From Balneolaceae bacterium (GTDB lineage Bacteria; Bacteroidota; Rhodothermia; Balneolales; Balneolaceae): a stretch of DNA of 64,000 nucleotides. The notes beneath the pieces were generated by a model that was given only the letters and a program-made list of their open reading frames with translations, was not told the origin of the DNA and made no database searches. Position 1 is the first letter of the stretch, and each line of letters begins with the position of its first letter. Below are positions 51,913 to 60,661 of this stretch, one piece after another. Made by a program: the position numbers and the translations under genes. The stretch lies in NCBI GenBank assembly GCA_006969905.1, contig CP030887.1, positions 2,028,001 through 2,092,000 on the forward strand, in the 5' to 3' direction.

Positions 51913-53274
51913 ATGGAAAGAAAGTATAACATAGTTTCGATAATTCGAAAAAAACGAGAGTCACAATCGCTCTCAAAAGAAGAAATTCGTTTTCTCATAG
52001 ATTCTTATACAGCAGATGAAATCCCGGATTACCAAATCAGTTCTTTTTTGATGGCGGCATTTCTAAATGGGCTTAATGATGAAGAGTCTGCGGCTTTAAC
52101 AGAGTCGATGCTGCATTCCGGGATAATTGTCGATCTGTCACATATCCCCGGAAAAAAAGTAGACAAGCACTCTACAGGAGGCGTCGGCGATAAGCTTTCC
52201 CTCATTTTGGCCCCGATTGTTGCAAGTGCGGGGGTTTCTGTACCTATGATTTCGGGAAGAGGGTTGGGACATACAGGCGGGACATTAGATAAACTGGAAT
52301 CAATACCCGGGTTTATTGTAGATGTCAATTTAGACAGGTATAAAGAAATTCTGGAACGCCAGAACCTGGTTTTAGTTGGCCAAACTGAAGAAATTGCGCC
52401 TGCTGATAAACGTTTATATGCGCTCAGGGATGTTACTGCTACCGTAGAATCCATCCCTTTGATTGCGGGTAGTATTATGAGTAAAAAACTGGCAGAAGGA
52501 ATTGATGCACTTGTTCTTGATGTGAAATACGGGTCGGGTGCTTTTATGAAAACCCCTGATGAAGCACAGAAACTTGCTGAAGCTTTGGTGGGTATTGGAG
52601 AGCAATTCGGCAAAGAAACTATTGCATTCCTAACCAATATGCAGCAACCCTTAGGATATAAAATTGGGAACTGGCTGGAAGTACATGAATGTATTGATGC
52701 TTTAAAAGGAGATGGTCCCGAAGACATTATGGAGTTATCTCATTTACTCTCCGGAGCAATGATTTATCTGGGAGGTAAAGCAATAACTATAGAAGAAGGA
52801 ATTAAGATAAGCCGGCAGCAAGTTGCTAATGGACAGGCATATCAAAAATGGGTTGATATTGTTAAGGAACAGGGAGGAGATACGAATACAATTGAAAATC
52901 CCAACAAGTACCCTAAAGCTGCTTATGAATTTGAGATTAAAGCCCCGGCAGATGGTTATATTAGCAAGCTGGATGCTTTTGAAATTGGGATGGCATCTGT
53001 AGAGCTAGGTGCAGGCCGTAAAACCAAGGAAGAAGCTATAGATCCACAAGCCGGAATTGTGCTTAGGAAGAAAGTAGGAGACAAAATTTCAAAAGGTGAA
53101 ACAATTTTGACTGCTTATACGAACAAGCCAACCACGATCGAATCTGCATCGGAACTTTTGTTCGGTTCAGTTACGATCTCAGATCACAAACCTGAAAAGG
53201 AAAAGTTGGTTACTCATATAGTAGACAGCAAAGGGACTCGTTTTTTTGAGCTTAATGCTGTTGAATTAAGATAA
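51913..53274 (+). CDS. pdp: Pyrimidine-nucleoside phosphorylase
   Basis: A 453-residue cytoplasmic enzyme with the family signature VDKHSTGGVGDKLSL near 85 and SGRGLGHTGGTLDKLESIPGF near 115. The N-terminus (EIPDYQISSFLMAAF, EESAALTESMLHSG) matches the Pdp/DeoA helical domain, and MKTPDEAQKLAE and YKIGNWLEVHE follow. It breaks pyrimidine nucleosides to base and (deoxy)ribose-1-phosphate. Pdp and DeoA are hard to tell apart by eye; length and sequence lean to Pdp. It lies 54 bp before pspA on the same strand. Confidence 0.92.
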   Translation: MERKYNIVSIIRKKRESQSLSKEEIRFLIDSYTADEIPDYQISSFLMAAFLNGLNDEESAALTESMLHSGIIVDLSHIPGKKVDKHSTGGVGDKLSLILAPIVASAGVSVPMISGRGLGHTGGTLDKLESIPGFIVDVNLDRYKEILERQNLVLVGQTEEIAPADKRLYALRDVTATVESIPLIAGSIMSKKLAEGIDALVLDVKYGSGAFMKTPDEAQKLAEALVGIGEQFGKETIAFLTNMQQPLGYKIGNWLEVHECIDALKGDGPEDIMELSHLLSGAMIYLGGKAITIEEGIKISRQQVANGQAYQKWVDIVKEQGGDTNTIENPNKYPKAAYEFEIKAPADGYISKLDAFEIGMASVELGAGRKTKEEAIDPQAGIVLRKKVGDKISKGETILTAYTNKPTTIESASELLFGSVTISDHKPEKEKLVTHIVDSKGTRFFELNAVELR

Positions 53275-53328
53275 TAATCGCTTAATTTGTATCTGATGTA
53301 CATAGGGCATTAAAAAAAGGAAAAAATC

Positions 53329-54078
53329 ATGTTTAAAAGATTCATTCGCGCTATCAAATCCATGTTTGGGGGACTTATAAGCTCCATGGAGGATCCAAAG
53401 TTGATCCTTGAGCAAAATATCAGAGATCTGAATGATCAGATCCCTCAAATGAATGAAAACATTGCTACGGTCAAAGCAAATCTGTTAATGCTTCAGAAAG
53501 AAGCCAAGCGCAACGAAAAACAAATTGTAGAACTTACTTCAAAGATTAAATCTGCTATACAGGCGAATAGAGATGATATAGCAGAGGGCTATGCATTACA
53601 ACTTGAAAAAGCCAAGGAGACTTTGTCACACACTAAGGACCAGTTAGTATTTGCTGAAAAAGCCTACGAAAAGGCCATAAAAGTAAAGAAAGTGTTTATG
53701 CGTGAGAAGGATCGCAAAATTCAAGAAGCTAAAGAAGCTTTACGTGCCAGTGAAAGAGCAGAATGGCAGGCTAAGATCGCGGACACGCTGGAACAGTTTG
53801 AGGTTGGTGGAATTGATCAGACTCATGATGAGATGATTTCTAGGATCAATGAAGAAGCAGCCAAAAATGAAGCGCGCATGGAATTAGCACTGGATAGTAT
53901 TGATACTGAAACCATGGAAATTGAAGCAAATGCTGAAAAAATCCGTGCTCATGAATTAGTAGAACAGTTTAAGATGGAAATGGGGCAAACTTCTGCGGGT
54001 TCAATTTCTATAGATGAAGAGCCGGAAAAAGAAGAAAAGGCAAAATCCAAAACTGTCGGCAATAAAGAAAAAAGTTGA
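53329..54078 (+). CDS. pspA: PspA/IM30 family membrane-stress protein
   Basis: A 249-residue, almost wholly helical protein. An amphipathic first helix (MFKRFIRAIKSMFGGLI) precedes the family's SSMEDPKLILEQNIRDL, then long coiled coils, and a segment RMELALDSIDTETMEIEANA followed by LVEQFKMEMG near 190-220. PspA/IM30/Vipp1 bind the inner membrane and are members of the ESCRT-III superfamily, maintaining membrane integrity. An acidic and Lys-rich tail follows. It is first in a co-directional cluster, 12 bp before a shorter gene whose product matches its C-terminal half. Start ATG is 7 nt after GGAAAAA. Confidence 0.92.
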   Translation: MFKRFIRAIKSMFGGLISSMEDPKLILEQNIRDLNDQIPQMNENIATVKANLLMLQKEAKRNEKQIVELTSKIKSAIQANRDDIAEGYALQLEKAKETLSHTKDQLVFAEKAYEKAIKVKKVFMREKDRKIQEAKEALRASERAEWQAKIADTLEQFEVGGIDQTHDEMISRINEEAAKNEARMELALDSIDTETMEIEANAEKIRAHELVEQFKMEMGQTSAGSISIDEEPEKEEKAKSKTVGNKEKS

Positions 54079-54090
54079 TAGGGCATTACC

Positions 54091-54555
54091 ATGAGTACCC
54101 GAAACGAACAAGAACGCGAACGTCTCAAAGAAGAATACAAGGAGCATTATCGGCGTATTAAAGAGGCGAAAGAACGTTTAAAAACTGCTGAACAGAAAGG
54201 TAAGATTGCGCAAGCCATTCAAAATATGGACGCAAACAATTTACTGGAGTCAGTAGATGAGTTTCTTGGGAAAGTAAAGGATAAGGTTACGCATGCTGAA
54301 GCGCGTTTAGATGTAGCAATGGATAGTCTCGGTGATGATGAAGACTCCAAACTTGAGCAGGAGTTAAAAAAGGAAGAGATGGATGAAACCATTAAGCGTC
54401 AAAAAGCAAAGCAAACCCTCAAGCAGGTAAAAGCCGAAATGGGTATGTTATATTCAGAGATTGAAAAGCATGCCGAGGAAATAAAAGCAGAAAAAACAAT
54501 CGGACATAAAAAGGAACAAAGTTCTTCGTCAGATAGTGAGAAGGAATCAACTTAA
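54091..54555 (+). CDS. Half-length PspA paralogue (coiled coil)
   Basis: A 154-residue helical, highly charged protein. From residue 10 to the end it lines up with the C-terminal half of PspA just upstream: RIKEAKERLKTAEQKGKIAQ against KIQEAKEALRASERAEWQAK, AEARLDVAMDSL against NEARMELALDSI, and VKAEMG against FKMEMG. The N-terminal PspA hairpin, including the membrane-binding amphipathic helix, is missing. It probably arose by partial duplication and could co-assemble with or cap PspA polymers. No signal peptide. Its stop overlaps the next start (TAATG). Confidence 0.82.
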   Translation: MSTRNEQERERLKEEYKEHYRRIKEAKERLKTAEQKGKIAQAIQNMDANNLLESVDEFLGKVKDKVTHAEARLDVAMDSLGDDEDSKLEQELKKEEMDETIKRQKAKQTLKQVKAEMGMLYSEIEKHAEEIKAEKTIGHKKEQSSSSDSEKEST

Positions 54556-54857
54556 TGTCAGCAGACGAACTAAACATTAATTACACCCGTGAAGCTTTCA
54601 TGAACCCCATTAACTTGGGAAGTTTATTGATTGCCACACTTGCTGCTTTTTTGATCAGTGACTTTGGAGATGCTTCAAGTGTGATGCTTACCACAGTATT
54701 TGGGCTGGAATTAATGTATTTGGGGATTGTCCCTAAGCTTCCCCGGTTCAGAAAAAAGACAGAGTTAAAAAAAATCAAGGAGCGACATCAATCAAACAAC
54801 GAAAAAGATTTGTTCCAATCATTAGACTCTGCCAGCCAAAAAGATTTTTGGTTTTAA
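54555..54857 (+). CDS. Two-TM membrane protein, upstream part of a frameshifted gene
   Basis: A 100-residue frame starting on the overlapping ATG. It has two membrane segments at about 17-34 (INLGSLLIATLAAFLIS) and 40-60 (SVMLTTVFGLELMYLGIVP), then a charged stretch. The frame ends SASQKDFWF; one base of -1 shift at the A5 run (54838-54842) would instead read SASQKRFLVLKHLAKL and continue in the next frame to 55441. The joined protein would be about 295 residues. The gene is therefore either a single gene broken by an indel or sequencing error, or uses -1 frameshifting. It follows the PspA pair, whose membrane partner it could be. Confidence 0.72.
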   Translation: MSADELNINYTREAFMNPINLGSLLIATLAAFLISDFGDASSVMLTTVFGLELMYLGIVPKLPRFRKKTELKKIKERHQSNNEKDLFQSLDSASQKDFWF

Positions 54858-55441
54858 AACATCTTGCCAAGCTTGTTCAGGAAAATTTTGAGAAACTACC
54901 CTATAGCTCTCAGGGCTTATTGGATAATATTGGCAAAAAGATCGAAGAGTTGTTAGGAAATTACTTAACACTGCTTGATCTTATAAAAAGATATGAAGTG
55001 TACCTGAATACCTCGTTAGAAAACAACCTGAAAGAAGAGGTAATTCGCCAGATTGAAGAGATTAAGACTATTGAATCTGAAAAGCTTAAGCGTACTAAAG
55101 CCCGCAGAGTGGCAATTATGCAGAAGCGGCTTCAGAAATTTAAGATTGCCAAGGAGAAATACCTGGTATGTGAAACTCACCTGGAAACCATAGAAGATGC
55201 TGTAAGGTACATTTATGAGCAGTCTATGACCATGAGTAACCCTGAAGAAATTGGCTTTCAATTAGATAACTTGTTAACCGAAGTAGATGAAACTTCGCAA
55301 TTGATTGATGACTTAGATCAGGATATTTTACCTGAGTACACGCAGGAATGGGAAACAGAACTGGATTTTGATTCAATTCTGGACGAACTTTCCGATGATG
55401 TGGATTCAATCAGCACTTCAAACAAACGAGTTAAAGAATAA
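54848..55441 (+). CDS. Coiled-coil protein, downstream part of a frameshifted gene
   Basis: A 197-residue helical frame with only a TTG (54848) available as a start and no visible ribosome binding site, overlapping the previous frame by 10 bp. It reads VLKHLAKLVQENFEKLPYSS, then long coiled coils (EEVIRQIEEIKTIESEKL) and an acidic tail. The lack of a proper start and the natural join to the previous frame make it likely that this is the C-terminal domain of one 295-residue membrane protein. It ends 3 bp before the enoyl-CoA hydratase gene. No known domain recognised. Confidence 0.65.
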   Translation: MVLKHLAKLVQENFEKLPYSSQGLLDNIGKKIEELLGNYLTLLDLIKRYEVYLNTSLENNLKEEVIRQIEEIKTIESEKLKRTKARRVAIMQKRLQKFKIAKEKYLVCETHLETIEDAVRYIYEQSMTMSNPEEIGFQLDNLLTEVDETSQLIDDLDQDILPEYTQEWETELDFDSILDELSDDVDSISTSNKRVKE

Positions 55442-55444
55442 ACT

Positions 55445-56224
55445 ATGAGTTTAGCTTTTGATACGCTTCTTCTGGAAACAGATGAATCAGGTATTTGCGT
55501 ACTCACAATAAATCGTCCCGATAAGATGAATGCGCTTAATTCACGGGTTTTTGATGAACTGGATTTGGCGTTAGATGAGGTTTTATCCAATTCTGAGATT
55601 AAGGGACTGATCATCACAGGTAGCGGAGATAAAGCTTTTGTAGCCGGAGCAGATATCAAAGAACTGAATACGCTCACGGATAATGAAGCTGAAGCTAAAT
55701 CATTGAGGGGGCAAAAGACCTTTCAACGCATAGAAGATTCATCAAAACCAATTATTGCCGCTGTAAATGGATATGCATTAGGTGGTGGATGTGAATTGGC
55801 ATTGGCTTGCCATATTCGAATTGCTTCAGCGAATGCAGTATTGGGCTTGCCTGAAGTGAGCTTGGGGTTAATACCCGGTTACGGGGGTACACAAAGATTA
55901 CCAGAACTGGTAGGTAAAGCAAGAGCGTTAGAACTTATAATGACAGGCAGGTTTGTAAAAGCTCAGGAAGCCAAAGAAATTTGCCTGGTTAATGAAGTTG
56001 CTGAACAGGATGCAGTTGAATCATCTAAAACAATGATGTCAGCCATCATAAAGCAAGGTCCGTTGGCTATAGCACAGGTTGTTAAAGCTGTTAAAGAAGC
56101 AGGCAAGGAAAATGGTTACAAATCGGAAGCAAAACTATTTGGAGATTTGTATAACACTGCTGATTTTAAAGAAGGAACAAGTGCATTTCTCGAAAAGAGA
56201 AAACCTGACTTTTCCGGTAAATAG
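55445..56224 (+). CDS. Enoyl-CoA hydratase/isomerase family protein
   Basis: A 259-residue crotonase-fold enzyme of standard length: TINRPDKMNALN, DKAFVAGADIKEL near 62, NGYALGGGCELALAC near 105 with one catalytic Glu, and LPEVSLGLIPGYGGTQRL near 137 with the other Glu. Both catalytic acids are in place, so it is probably an active enoyl-CoA hydratase (2-trans-enoyl-CoA to 3-hydroxyacyl-CoA). It lies 3 bp behind the membrane/coiled-coil gene, inside the PspA cluster, which may be coincidental or link to membrane lipid turnover. Confidence 0.92.
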   Translation: MSLAFDTLLLETDESGICVLTINRPDKMNALNSRVFDELDLALDEVLSNSEIKGLIITGSGDKAFVAGADIKELNTLTDNEAEAKSLRGQKTFQRIEDSSKPIIAAVNGYALGGGCELALACHIRIASANAVLGLPEVSLGLIPGYGGTQRLPELVGKARALELIMTGRFVKAQEAKEICLVNEVAEQDAVESSKTMMSAIIKQGPLAIAQVVKAVKEAGKENGYKSEAKLFGDLYNTADFKEGTSAFLEKRKPDFSGK

Positions 56225-56297
56225 TAACTAATTCTTAGTTAATGAGCGACGAGCCTCCATCGGGCAGCATATCAAAAATAACAGGAGCCAACTAAAT

Positions 56298-57572
56298 ATG
56301 GAGTGGCTTCTTATAACGGGCTCTGTTTTATTGAGCGGGTTTTTCTCAGGATCAGAGATCGCCTTTGTTACAGCCAATAAATTGAAGCTGGAAGTTACTT
56401 CCAGAAAAAACAGCATTATTTCAGGTTCTATCGGTTTTTTTACAAAAAACCCGGATACCTTTTTGACAACCACACTGGTTGGGAATAATATTGTAAACGT
56501 CATCTATGCCACTTTGATGGCGCTTTTCCTGGTTGACCCCATTATTTATTATGGAGAATTATGGTTTGGGGTCACACCGTCGGGAGTTAAAATACTACTA
56601 ACCCAGACCATAATAGCATCTTTGGTAATTATGTTGTTTGGGGAAATTCTGCCAAAAGCTTTGTTCCGTGCACAGGCAGATATTATGATCAACATTATAG
56701 CACTACCTTTAAGGCTATTCTATTTTATTTTGCGTCCCCTAATTTCTGTGGCAAATGGATCCTCTAATGTACTGATTAAATGGCTGGTACCTGGTGCTGA
56801 AAAAACAGAAAATTTTTATCGCCGCCAGGATGTGGAATTGATTGTAAAGGAACTTCGTGATGGTGGTGGAAGCAAAGAGATTGACGAAGACGATTCCGAG
56901 ATACTGCATAATGTGCTGGAGCTTTCTAATAAGCGTGTAAAAGATTCAATGATCCCAAGAATTGATATTGAAGCGGTGGAAAAGTCAGCTCCAATGGACC
57001 AAGTGCTTAAAACGATGATTGAATCAGGGCACTCAAAACTACCTGTTTTCCGGGACAGTATAGATGATGTGATAGGTGTAGTATTTGCGCATGACTTTTT
57101 TAAGAATCCCAATTCACTTCATGAAATAATCCGTCCCATTAAACTGGTTCCTTCCAGCAAAAAATCAAATGATCTTCTTTCTGAATTCAGAAAGTCGAAT
57201 ATGTCAGTTGCCATTGTTCTGGATGAATATGGAGGCACAGCAGGTATGATTACCATCGAGGATTTACTGGAAGAAGTAGTGGGGGATATTCAGGATGAAT
57301 ATGATGTAGAAGACGAGATCATGAAGCGTATCTCACCTAATAATTTTATAATAAGCGGGAATGTAGAGATTGAAGAGCTCACTTTGAAGTTTAAGGAAAT
57401 CGAAATTCCGCTGGAACCTTCCGAGTATGATACCGTAGCGGGCTACATTATCAATCATTTGGGACGTATTCCCAAAGTAAATGAGGAAGCGCTTATTGGA
57501 ACACATAAGTTCATTATAAGTAAGGCAACTCAAAGCAGGATTGAGACCATAAAACTAACTATAGTAGAATAA
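56298..57572 (+). CDS. CNNM/CorC family protein (DUF21, CBS pair, CorC_HlyC)
   Basis: A 424-residue protein. An N-terminal DUF21 membrane domain with about four segments spans 1-185 (ITGSVLLSGFFSGSEIAFVT, LVGNNIVNVIYATL, GEILPKALFRA). Two CBS motifs lie at about 215-330 (MIPRIDIEAV, MITIEDLLEEVVGDIQDEYD), then a CorC_HlyC domain. This architecture is that of bacterial CNNM/MpfA-type proteins, linked to Mg2+ export or resistance. It sits 9 bp before the AAA ATPase gene. Confidence 0.92.
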   Translation: MEWLLITGSVLLSGFFSGSEIAFVTANKLKLEVTSRKNSIISGSIGFFTKNPDTFLTTTLVGNNIVNVIYATLMALFLVDPIIYYGELWFGVTPSGVKILLTQTIIASLVIMLFGEILPKALFRAQADIMINIIALPLRLFYFILRPLISVANGSSNVLIKWLVPGAEKTENFYRRQDVELIVKELRDGGGSKEIDEDDSEILHNVLELSNKRVKDSMIPRIDIEAVEKSAPMDQVLKTMIESGHSKLPVFRDSIDDVIGVVFAHDFFKNPNSLHEIIRPIKLVPSSKKSNDLLSEFRKSNMSVAIVLDEYGGTAGMITIEDLLEEVVGDIQDEYDVEDEIMKRISPNNFIISGNVEIEELTLKFKEIEIPLEPSEYDTVAGYIINHLGRIPKVNEEALIGTHKFIISKATQSRIETIKLTIVE

Positions 57573-57581
57573 AAGGGCATT

Positions 57582-59294
57582 ATGTTTGATCATTATCCAC
57601 GTTGGTCGCAAGAGTTTGCGCGAAAATATTTAAGCCGAACAATCAATACGTTCTTGTTACATGGAAACGTACACGATTTGGTTCCACTCAAAAGTGAGGA
57701 TGGCACAGAGTTTCACAGGCTGAAAACTTTTTTATCTGATGAGTTTTTTGGTGCTCGTGATTTTGTTGTTTTTTATGACAGGGCATCCGGTATATATTTT
57801 CGGGATAAGGAATCTCAGCAGGATTTTAACCAGGCTATTGCAGGACGGGACAGTCTTGTAGGTACTGATTATGCACAAAAGATGCCCAAAGACCCGGTTA
57901 GGGTAATGTCTTTGCTGGAACAGTATTTCAGGCTCAGGCTAGATCAAAAGAAAAGTGTGGCATTGATTGTGGACTATGCTGAAACAATTGTACCCATGAG
58001 TGATGCGGGTTCAACAGGTAATGAAGACCGCACCTCGCAGGTTTATCTTTCACGATGGGCACATGATCCGATGTTCCTGGCCTCGGATTTTACCTGTGTG
58101 ATGATTACTGAAAATCTTGCAGATTTGAACAAGACTATTGTTCAGAATCCTTACACCACAGAGATTAAAATTTCAATACCCGGTGAGGAAGCACGTCTGG
58201 ATTTTGTGAAGTACGAAACCAGGGATGATGATTTCAAAAAGCTTTCGGATGTAACACCTGAGATTATTGCACAACAAACTGCAGGACTGAACTTTGTAAA
58301 TATACGAAGTGTACTGTCAAATGCCCGTGAAAATGAAGAGAAGATCACCTTTGAAGGTCTTTCTGAAAACAAAAAGGATTTGATAGAAGCAGAGGCTTAT
58401 GGGCTTTTAGAGTTTGTAGAAACGCCATATTCGTTAGACAATGTAGCGGGGCATACACATGTAAAAAAACACTTGAGACAAGCTGTTAAAGCCCTGAAAG
58501 CAGGCCGGCAGGATGTAATGCCTATGGGTTATCTGGTTTGCGGCCCGGTAGGAACCGGTAAAACATTTTTGGTCACCTGTTTTGCCAGTGAGGTGGGTAT
58601 CCCGATGGTAAAACTCAAGAACTTCCGTAGCCAGTGGCAGGGGGTTACAGAAGGTAACCTGGAAAAGATTCTTTCACTGTTAAAAGCAATGTCGCCTGTT
58701 GCGGTAATGATTGATGAGGCAGATGCTTATTTAGGGGATCGGAATGCCAGTGGTGATAGTGGGGTATCCAACAGGGTATTTTCGCAGATAGCCACCTTCA
58801 TGAGTGATACCAGTAACCGTGGTAAAATTGTATGGTTCCTGATGACAGCCCGGCCTGATTTGATGCCTGTTGATTTGAAACGACAAGGCAGGGCAGAAGA
58901 GCATTTAGCATTATTTCCTCCTTACACTAAAGAGGAAAGGATTGAATTGTTTACTGCCATGAAGAAGAAAACAGGCCTTCAACTTACGGAAGATTATATT
59001 CCTTCTGTGATAGAACAGGGCCTTAAAACCTTCTCCGGCGCTGATATGGAAGCGGCATTAACCCGCTCCAAGTTTCGTGCAGCAGCGGAAGGCAGGAAAA
59101 AAGTTACTCCTGAAATTCTGGATGCAGCCTTGGGAGATTTCATTCCGCCAACCTATCCGGAAGAGGTAGAATTACAAACACTGAATGCAGTAATTGAGTG
59201 TACATCCAAAGAATTACTACCGGAGCGCTACCGTGAAATGGACAGGAATGAGATTTTGGCTACTATTGAGGAATTGAAGTTTAGGGTTGGATAA
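57582..59294 (+). CDS. Two-module AAA ATPase with degenerate N-terminal module
   Basis: A 570-residue cytoplasmic protein. Residues 1-270 look like a degenerate AAA module: no Walker A, but VALIVDYAETIVP resembles Walker B. Residues 295-480 are a full AAA domain: GPVGTGKT at 321-328, MIDEADAY at 376-383, and DLKRQGRAEEHLALFPPYTKEE as the arginine-finger region. The tail ends ATIEELKFRVG. It belongs to the classical AAA group, like Vps4, katanin and p97. It lies in the same co-directional cluster as PspA. A role in remodelling PspA polymers, like Vps4 on ESCRT-III, is an inference from context. Confidence 0.87.
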   Translation: MFDHYPRWSQEFARKYLSRTINTFLLHGNVHDLVPLKSEDGTEFHRLKTFLSDEFFGARDFVVFYDRASGIYFRDKESQQDFNQAIAGRDSLVGTDYAQKMPKDPVRVMSLLEQYFRLRLDQKKSVALIVDYAETIVPMSDAGSTGNEDRTSQVYLSRWAHDPMFLASDFTCVMITENLADLNKTIVQNPYTTEIKISIPGEEARLDFVKYETRDDDFKKLSDVTPEIIAQQTAGLNFVNIRSVLSNARENEEKITFEGLSENKKDLIEAEAYGLLEFVETPYSLDNVAGHTHVKKHLRQAVKALKAGRQDVMPMGYLVCGPVGTGKTFLVTCFASEVGIPMVKLKNFRSQWQGVTEGNLEKILSLLKAMSPVAVMIDEADAYLGDRNASGDSGVSNRVFSQIATFMSDTSNRGKIVWFLMTARPDLMPVDLKRQGRAEEHLALFPPYTKEERIELFTAMKKKTGLQLTEDYIPSVIEQGLKTFSGADMEAALTRSKFRAAAEGRKKVTPEILDAALGDFIPPTYPEEVELQTLNAVIECTSKELLPERYREMDRNEILATIEELKFRVG

Positions 59295-59386
59295 GAAACG
59301 TTTACTTAATTAAGATCGAAAGCAAAAAGCATAAAAGCGGATATAAGCTTTTTCCTGAATGGGTCTGAAATTGTAGTTTTGCTAAA

Positions 59387-60502
59387 ATGTTTATGAACAC
59401 CATTTTTTTAATAGGTGCAATTCATGGTTTAGTACTAGCTTTATTACTGGCCTCTAAAAAAATAAACAGGCTTTCAAATCGTATTTTGGGTAGCCTGATG
59501 GTGGTTTTTTCTGTTGACTTGCTAATGGCTGCTTTTATAGGATCGGGTTTCTATCAGGTATATCCGCACTTCATCGGTATCGATTTTCCTATTACTGTTT
59601 TATATGGCCCCCTTCTTTATTTGTATACTACATCACTTATTAAGAGCAGTTCCAGGTTAGATACTAAAGACTGGCTGCACTTTTTACCCTTTGTTTTACT
59701 TCTCGTTTATACGATTCCATTCTATACTTACTCAGGAGCTGAAAAAATTAACCTTCTGGCTGATGAAAGATCACTTGAATATGGGTCAGATTTATTAACT
59801 CATTTCAAAGTCGGATTCAGTGTGGCTTATGTCCCGTTTATTATCAGGGCACTAAGAACTTATAGAAAGCAAGTGAAAGATAATTTTTCATCATTTGAGA
59901 AACGGAATTTGGACTGGCTTCAATTCTTTGTTTTAGGTGGTGTTTTGATGGCAGTAATTGCTACCGGTCTCTATTTGATGGATATATTCTCCGATATAGA
60001 AACAGACTACGGCTACTTAACGCTGCTCACAGTAACTATTTTTGTGTATAGCATTGGTTATTTGGGACTACGGCAACCTGAGTTTTTTGCAAATTTTGAA
60101 AAATATGCGGAAGCACAGGAGAAGGGCTCCAAAAAGTATTCAAAGTCAGGTTTAGATGACCAAACAGGAAAAATTCTGGCAAGGAAGCTTAAAGACCTGA
60201 TGGAGGGTGAGCAGCCGTATTTAAACAATGAACTGAATCTGTTTGAGTTGGCTACCATGATGGATATTTCCCCTCATAACCTTACTGAGATAATCAATAA
60301 ATATGCAGATAAAAACTTTTATGATTTCATTAATGCATATCGGGTTGAAGAGGTAAAAAGAAGAATACAAGATCCATCTTCAGGTAACTTAACTTTGCTT
60401 GCTATTGGGTTAGAAGCAGGGTTTAATTCCAAATCTTCATTCAATTCTGTATTCAAGAAACACACGGGGATGACACCATCTGAGTTTAAGTTATCGCATT
60501 AA
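59387..60502 (+). CDS. Membrane-anchored AraC-family transcriptional regulator
   Basis: A 371-residue protein. The N-terminal 240 residues contain about seven hydrophobic segments (FLIGAIHGLVLALLLAS, YGPLLYLYTTSLI, FFVLGGVLMAVIATGLYLM, YGYLTLLTVTIFVYSIGYLGL). The C-terminal 110 residues form an AraC-type helix-turn-helix (EQPYLNNELNLFELATMMDIS, LTEIINKYADKNFYDFINAYR, FNSKSSFNSVFKKHTGMTPSEF). Such proteins sense signals in or across the membrane and regulate nearby genes. It is 159 bp before a TonB-dependent receptor gene, a likely target. Confidence 0.9.
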   Translation: MFMNTIFLIGAIHGLVLALLLASKKINRLSNRILGSLMVVFSVDLLMAAFIGSGFYQVYPHFIGIDFPITVLYGPLLYLYTTSLIKSSSRLDTKDWLHFLPFVLLLVYTIPFYTYSGAEKINLLADERSLEYGSDLLTHFKVGFSVAYVPFIIRALRTYRKQVKDNFSSFEKRNLDWLQFFVLGGVLMAVIATGLYLMDIFSDIETDYGYLTLLTVTIFVYSIGYLGLRQPEFFANFEKYAEAQEKGSKKYSKSGLDDQTGKILARKLKDLMEGEQPYLNNELNLFELATMMDISPHNLTEIINKYADKNFYDFINAYRVEEVKRRIQDPSSGNLTLLAIGLEAGFNSKSSFNSVFKKHTGMTPSEFKLSH

Positions 60503-60661
60503 GCTCTCTTTTTTAAACCATGATTTTTTGTTTCCGGAAGCTTGTCAGTGTAGGTTTTTCCAGTGATTTAAATAAGTCCAAACCCAATGGACTGGACGAT
60601 TGTACTTCAGAAGCACCTTAGTTTTATCGCGAATTGTATTCAAGAACGTAAAACTGAATAA

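Noticed and set aside
52029-52727. A 232-codon minus-strand open frame inside pdp
   Set aside because: It lies wholly antisense to a well-conserved enzyme and its translation is Ser/Pro-rich without any domain-like pattern; a frame shadow.
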